From Rhizaria sp. SCN 62-66 (Eukaryota > Rhizaria, unplaced), in assembly GCA_001724265.1 (NCBI GenBank), contig MEDY01000230.1, positions 1 to 47,267 of the forward strand: DNA of 47,267 nucleotides, read 5' to 3'. Both the position numbers and the translations under genes were made by a program. Below the pieces are notes generated by a model. That model searched no databases. It was not told the origin of the DNA and saw nothing but the letters and a program-made list of their open reading frames with translations. Below are positions 44,001 through 47,267 of this stretch, one piece after another. How positions within the stretch are numbered: position 1 is the stretch's first letter; the number at the start of each line of letters is the position of its first letter.

Positions 44001-46265
44001 GTCAATAGCTTCGGCGGCAGCGCCGGCAGCAACAACGCGAGCAGTGCTTTTGCCAACAGTGTGCTGCCGATGTCTCCCTATCTCGCAGGCAGCCCTGCGC
44101 ACGGTCAGTACCGCAACCCTGCTGCTGCTGCTGCTGCTGCTGCGGCAAGTAGTGCTACTGCGCTCGCTCAGTCCCCTTACTCTTACTCGCAGCCGGTGCC
44201 AGCGAGCGGGTACTTCAGCGGCTCTCTTCCCACCGACGGTACTTACACGCAACCCCCTTACATGGCCAACGCCAGCGCAAGCGGCTCCGCTGCGAACGCC
44301 GCTGCGAGCGGCGGCTTTGGCGCTGGGGCGGGTAACGAGACGGTGTTTTTGTCCCTCGCCCTCGCCTCGCTGGCAGCGAAGCTCCCCTTCATCGCGTGTC
44401 TGCGCGAGGACGCCGCCGCCGCCGCCGCCGCCGCAACCGCCGCAGCCGCAGCCGCCGCCGCTGCGGCTGCTGCGGGCAGTCCCACCTCAGGCGCGGACGT
44501 TGCCGCCGCCACGGCAGCCGCTACGGCCGCCGCGACCGCCGCCGACACCGCTGCGTCGACCGAGGCCGCCGCGACCGCCGCCTGGCACGAAGCAAGCGCA
44601 CCGCTGCGGCACGCTATCTCGTCGCTGCCGTCGCCCTACCTGCGCGCCGCGTTTCGCTTTCTCGCATACGCACCCACGTCCACTTACAATGTAAGTGGCG
44701 GGAGCCGTGGCAACGGGAATGTTTCGCTGTCGGTCGCGCACTTGCAGGAGACGCTGGCAGACACGGCCCTGCCGCTGCAGTTCCGCGTCGCGCTCGCGCT
44801 GCGTTACCTGCCGGACCGCGAGCTGGTGCGCTATCTGCGCGCCGAGACGGCCGCGGTGGTGCGCGCGGGCAGGCTGGACGGACTATTGCTCACGGGGCTG
44901 GTCCACACGGGCGGGAACAACGGCGGCAAGAAGCTGAAGGGTGCTGCTGCTGTTGGCAACGATCCCGCTCGCTCTGCTAAGCGCGACAACAGCAACGAGC
45001 GCAAGAGCGAAACCGACGCGACTGAGGACGAGGACGACGACTACGACGACGACGACGACGACTGTCCTGGCGATGGCATCAGCACGGGCCCGGCTGCAAA
45101 TGCGTTTCTCAGCAGCCTAACGCCGCCCTCGCCGCAATGGGCGCTGTCCGGCATCGGCAACGCGGCTGCTAACGCCAGTCAGAGCTGTGGTGGAAAGGCT
45201 GCAACGCCGCCGATGGCGATTGCACTGCTGCAGAACTACTTAGACCGCACCTCGGACATTCAGACCGCCGCGTTGCTGGGTACTTACACACTCGCGCTCC
45301 ACAACACCAACAACAGCAAGCCCAAGCCGCTGATCGCCGGCCCTGACGCACCCGCCAGCGCCACTGCGGCTGCGTCTGCCGCGGCGGCTGCGACTGCCGC
45401 GCTGGCTCCGGCCCGGTGGCTCGCTCAATACGCGAGCCTTCTGCAGCAGTGCAAGCTGTGGGGCGTCCGCGCGCGGCTCGACACTGCGCGCAACCTCCTT
45501 CTCACGCGCCTCCGTCCGCCCGTGAGCGCCGGCAATGGCAGCCGCAGCTATAGCGGCGGCGGCGGTGCGGCCGCGGGCAGTTTCTCAGGGCCGGTCACCG
45601 CCTCTGCAGTCATTGCCGCCCTTCCGGCCCCGGCCGGCACAGCGCGCGGCAGCCCTCTTGCCGCCGGCGGTCTCAGCGCCCCGCTACCGACCGGCGTCTG
45701 TGTCACCGGTCTTGCTGCGATTACGGCCGGCGCGGAGGCCAAGGCCCTGACGCGCTCGCTCCGCGTAGAAGCCTGGCCCATCTGCCCGCACTGTGCGTAC
45801 CCAATGTACGGGGCGGCGCGCCGCGCGACCGACAGCAACTGCAGCGGCTCAGGTAGCAACAGCAACTCAGGCAGCGCGGGCGCAGGCGCAAGCGGCGAGT
45901 CGAAGCAGGGCGCGGGCTCGAGCGGAGGCGGCGGCGGCGGCGGCAGTGTCGGGGGCGTGTGCGTCAAGTGTCGCCGCGGACTGCCTAAGTGCGCAATCTG
46001 TCTCGTCGGCGTCGACGTCACCAGCAGCAGCACTAACAGCAGCAGCAGCAGCAGCAGCGGCGGCGGCAGCAGTAGCAGCAGCGGCGGCAACGGGCTGAGG
46101 CCGGATAGGTGGCTTGTGTGGTGCGTCAAGTGCAAGCATGGCGGACACGCGGGGCACATTGACGCCTGGTTCAGGGCGCATAACGAGTGCCCTGTCGCAG
46201 AGTGCACGTGCCAGTGCAACTCTGCGGTGCCCGGCGCGGCGGCTCTGCTGGCAAAGCAGCAGTAA
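38030..46265 (+). CDS. mios: MIOS (Mio/Sea4), GATOR2 subunit, greatly expanded; one in-frame UAG
   Basis: Exons are 38030-39593, 39750-42963 and 43127-46265 (2,638 residues, TAA). Introns have donors GTACGTG and GTAGGT, phases 1 and 2; frames close. MIOS is part of GATOR2, which relieves GATOR1 inhibition of TORC1 at the lysosome when amino acids are present. N-terminal WD repeats include LLAVGYDYMRGDHSVLIWDL, TGTKFKWLRFFDLR and HSDDLIVKVWDF. The C-terminal half holds the alpha-solenoid (VFGLDLPLAIKVL, PYLRAAFRFLAY, DRTSDIQTAALL) and a zinc-binding RING-like end: CPHC, CVKCRRGLPKCAIC, WCVKCKHGGHAGHIDAWF and ECPVAECTCQC. Low-complexity Ala, Ser, Gly and Gln inserts make it about three times the usual ~875 residues. 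UAG is residue 387, inside a polyGln run directly before the WD strand LLAVGYDYM. Identification is sure from the order of conserved segments and the zinc ligands. Confidence 0.93.
39188..39190 (+). other. In-frame UAG codon inside a polyGln tract (residue 387)
   Basis: The codons read CAG CAG CAG CTC CAG TAG CAG CAG CAG in MIOS, so TAG takes the place of one CAG in a repeat. A C-to-T change of a Gln codon gives exactly this. Confidence 0.95.
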
Positions 46266-46950
46266 ACGAAAATGCCTCTTGCGAACAGGCTCAGGTTCTT
46301 TTATCGTGTATTAAAGCTGACGTGAATTAGTGACGGAAAACGCGTCAATAGCCACTAGAATTTGCACAAATACATTAACTCGTAACTTTTTTAGTTAGGG
46401 GCTATAAGGGGTCATGGTTGTATGTAATATCAGGAGCATACTCGGCCACCAAACAATACAATACGTATCGTACAATTCCATCTTATCACGCGTTGTTTTC
46501 TTCAGGACAGAAATGTAAAAACTCGAGAACTGCGCTGAGTTCCAAGCTTCACGTTGGCCTGCGGAACTCAAACCAAGTGAGCTACCGATTGCGACTGCTT
46601 TTATCACCCACTTTCTCACTGTGGACAAGAGGACATATAAGTTCGAGAATAGACGTCAACATGCGTTATTCAGTGAGATACGGGAGAAAAGCGGCAGCCT
46701 TCTACCGACACTCAGCATCACACGAGGGCAAACGCCACCCACGGCTGTTTCGGGGCGTTTGGATATAAAAGTGGTGTTTCTTGTGTACACAGAGACCCCG
46801 AATAAAAAAGCTGTCTTACACAAATATAGCAAGTACCTACACATTTAATCATCTGAATATAACTGCTGCAATGAAAACACTGTCTGTGTCCGTCGGTGGC
46901 GCTGTCGCTGCCTGAGCCGCACGCCTCCTTTTCTCCACTCTCCTCAACAG
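46266..46950. other. Intergenic region after MIOS
   Basis: These 685 nt are AT-rich and hold no recognisable exon or RNA gene. They should contain the MIOS 3' UTR and the start or an intron of the next gene. A pyrimidine tract ends in CAG at 46950 and looks like a splice acceptor. Confidence 0.4.
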
Positions 46951-47267
46951 CGGCCACTTAGAGCGCCCCACTGCAGGCGCAGACCGCGCCCCGCTGGCCG
47001 CGGCCGCGCGTGCCGTGGCCGGCAGCGTTGCGTGTGATGCGGTGGTTACTCTGGACGCGTCGAACGTGCTGCTGCGGCCCGCCGCGGTCGCCGCAATGGC
47101 GGCCGCGGACCGCGCCGCGCCGCCTCTGTGGCCCTCCTGGCCGCCGCCGAGGCCGCGGTCGCCGCGGGGCGCGCGCTGAGCGAGCCCGCGGCGCGGCTGT
47201 CGACGGCGCACTTGCTCGAGACCGTTATGGTTCCCGCGCACGCGTTTGCGCTCGCGCGAGAGACGTT
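46951..47267 (+). CDS. Partial unidentified gene with an apparent frameshift
   Basis: After the acceptor at 46949-46950 one frame reads HLERPTAGADRAPLAAAA and on through VVTLDASNVLLRPAAVAAMA with the usual G/C third positions. Near 47111-47130 this frame loses its coding character and ends at TGA 47177-47179, while the frame one base off reads as coding from about 47131 (ALLAAAEAAVAAG, then STAHLLETVMVPAHAFALA) to the window end. One missing base in the GC-rich stretch, real or an assembly error, would join them. The sequence is Ala-rich and helical and I recognise no family. An alternative acceptor is CTGCAG at 46971-46976. Confidence 0.35.

Noticed and set aside
46871-46915. Short frame MKTLSVSVGGAVAA followed by TGA in the frame of the last gene, as UGA readthrough
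   Set aside because: TGA is a genuine stop in two genes here, and a splice acceptor at 46950 explains the later frame better.

Overview
This window comes from the nuclear genome of a eukaryotic microbe, probably a free-living protist; I cannot place it further. Exons are GC-rich with strong G/C third positions and long Ala, Ser, Gly, Asn and Gln runs. Introns (118-265 nt) and intergenic DNA are AT-rich. The gene set is eukaryotic: SLC35-type transporter, CIB-type EF-hand protein, RhoGEF, RGS plus PTEN, MORN repeats and the GATOR2 subunit MIOS. I see no tRNA, rRNA, transposon or CRISPR array.

The main result is that TAG behaves as a sense codon. Seven in-frame TAG codons lie inside five otherwise intact genes (RelA/SpoT-like 2, TPR-like 1, MORN 2, RS-rich secreted 1, MIOS 1). 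In each case coding continues in the same frame, and in the MORN and MIOS genes recognisable family domains resume beyond it. All twelve genes whose ends are visible stop at TAA (ten) or TGA (two), never TAG. In MIOS the TAG sits inside a CAG-encoded polyglutamine run, so glutamine is the best guess. UAG-only reassignment in a nuclear code is rare.

Layout, with strands mostly alternating: 173-1075 (+) end of a nucleotide-sugar transporter; 1944-2579 (-) small secreted protein; 3601-6216 (+) CIB-like EF-hand protein; 7076-9445 (-) secreted RelA/SpoT-like protein; 10000-12605 (-) TPR-like tail-anchored protein; 13100-21043 (+) giant DH...PDZ RhoGEF; 21645-22727 (-) secreted protein; 23707-26968 (+) RGS-C2-PTEN fusion; 27557-29396 (-) S28 peptidase homologue lacking the nucleophile Ser; 30153-34652 (+) MORN protein; 35157-37304 (-) RS-rich secreted protein; 38030-46265 (+) MIOS; from about 46951 (+) a partial, apparently frameshifted gene.

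Several genes point to signalling at the plasma membrane: the RGS-PTEN fusion could switch off both G-alpha and PIP3, the DH-PDZ protein would activate Rho GTPases, and the CIB protein is a myristoylated calcium sensor. MIOS belongs to amino-acid sensing by TORC1. Five genes encode proteins with N-terminal signal peptides; in three, a phase-1 intron falls at or just after the signal peptide. Of 14 introns whose donor is visible, 10 have the donor GTNCGT (one of them GC instead of GT), so C at +4 is the rule.
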